DNA from: Paracoccaceae bacterium
GTDB lineage: Bacteria; Pseudomonadota; Alphaproteobacteria; Rhodobacterales; Rhodobacteraceae
Direction: 5' to 3'
Assembly: GCA_024644285.1 (NCBI GenBank)
Contig: JAHELH010000188.1
Span: forward strand, 1 to 5,240
DNA length: 5,240 nt
Both the position numbers and the translations under genes were made by a program. Of the stretch, positions 4,995-5,240 are shown one piece after another (the stretch's first letter is position 1; every line of letters starts with the position of its first letter). A model generated the notes under the pieces. The model was not told the DNA's origin and did not search any database. It was given only the letters and a program-made list of their open reading frames with translations.

Positions 4995-5240
4995 CACCGG
5001 CGTCTGCATCAGCGCCATGACATCGGCCATCTCGGGTCCGCGCGGGCGGCCGGTCACCGCCTTGCGCAGCGGCATGAACAGCGCCTTGCCCTTGCGCCCG
5101 GTGGCCTGCTTGACCTTGTCCGTCCAGACGCTCCAGCTTCCCTCGTCATAGGGAAACGGCGGCAGCAGGCGATAGGCTTCCGCGACGAAGTCCCGGTCGT
5201 CCTTCTCGATCAGGGGATGCGTGGTGCCGTCGCGGAACAG
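4986..5240 (-). CDS. gltX: Glutamyl-tRNA synthetase (C-terminal fragment, 5' end outside window)
   Basis: The - strand frame is open from the right edge to TGA 4986-4988 and gives 84 residues with no start in the window. The sequence includes DFVAEAYRLLPPFPYDEG (18-34) and, decisively, TGRKGKALFMPLRKAVTGR (47-65) followed by GPEMADVMALM. These are hallmarks of the C-terminal anticodon-binding helical domain of bacterial GluRS, a class I synthetase that charges tRNA-Glu with glutamate. The catalytic HIGH and KMSKS parts lie off to the right. Many alphaproteobacteria carry two GluRS paralogues, and this fragment does not decide which one it is. The usual His-Gly-Pro-Glu stretch reads R-G-P-E here, a mild variant. 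The gene converges on the GFA-family gene, with 3 bp between stop codons. Confidence 0.93.
   Translation of the reverse strand: MFRDGTTHPLIEKDDRDFVAEAYRLLPPFPYDEGSWSVWTDKVKQATGRKGKALFMPLRKAVTGRPRGPEMADVMALMQTPVRL

Noticed and set aside
4873..5151. A 92-codon + strand open frame at the right end
   Set aside because: It overlaps the GFA end and is antisense to the clear GltX C-terminus, with no family features.

Overview
This is a GC-rich window whose codons mostly end in G or C. It looks like an alphaproteobacterial chromosome, most likely Rhodobacterales/Rhodobacteraceae. That placement rests on overall composition and on the general look of the GltX tail, the GFA-family protein and the small secreted Cache protein; no search was run. 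I see no mobile element, tRNA, rRNA or CRISPR array, and the window reads as ordinary chromosomal DNA.

Layout from left to right. (1) The C-terminal end of a GT-B glycosyltransferase (family 4 type) runs in from the left on the + strand. It overlaps tail-to-tail by 25 bp with (2) an enolase-superfamily (mandelate racemase/muconate lactonizing type) enzyme on the - strand. (3) Directly upstream of that enzyme on the - strand is a 12-helix MATE-family exporter. The exporter's stop codon overlaps the enzyme's Shine-Dalgarno, so the two form a tightly coupled operon. (4) A divergent intergenic region of about 180 bp, with a palindrome that could be an operator, separates the exporter from (5) a secreted 198-residue single-Cache (PDC-type) protein on the + strand. 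(6) A MerR-family regulator without cysteines lies on the - strand. It is divergent from (7) an 84-residue CxxC...CxxC zinc-ribbon protein, which is followed by (8) a GFA/CENP-V-family zinc protein, both on the + strand. The MerR/zinc-ribbon intergenic region holds a perfect 7-bp inverted repeat and a strong -35-like TTGACT. (9) The last 84 codons of glutamyl-tRNA synthetase enter from the right on the - strand, ending 3 bp from the GFA stop. This gene has no start in the window, so an ATG-to-stop scan misses it.

How the genes may work together. The exporter and the enolase-superfamily enzyme probably share one mRNA, which suggests handling of a small acidic or sugar-acid compound, with substrate unknown. 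MerR, the zinc ribbon and the GFA protein look like a small regulated module: MerR would bind the shared intergenic operator and control the two cysteine-rich zinc proteins. The trigger is unknown. The most notable points are the KxR in place of KxK in the enolase-superfamily enzyme, the palindrome sitting inside a candidate exporter promoter, the free-standing secreted Cache protein, and the MerR/zinc-ribbon/GFA module. None is proof of a new system.
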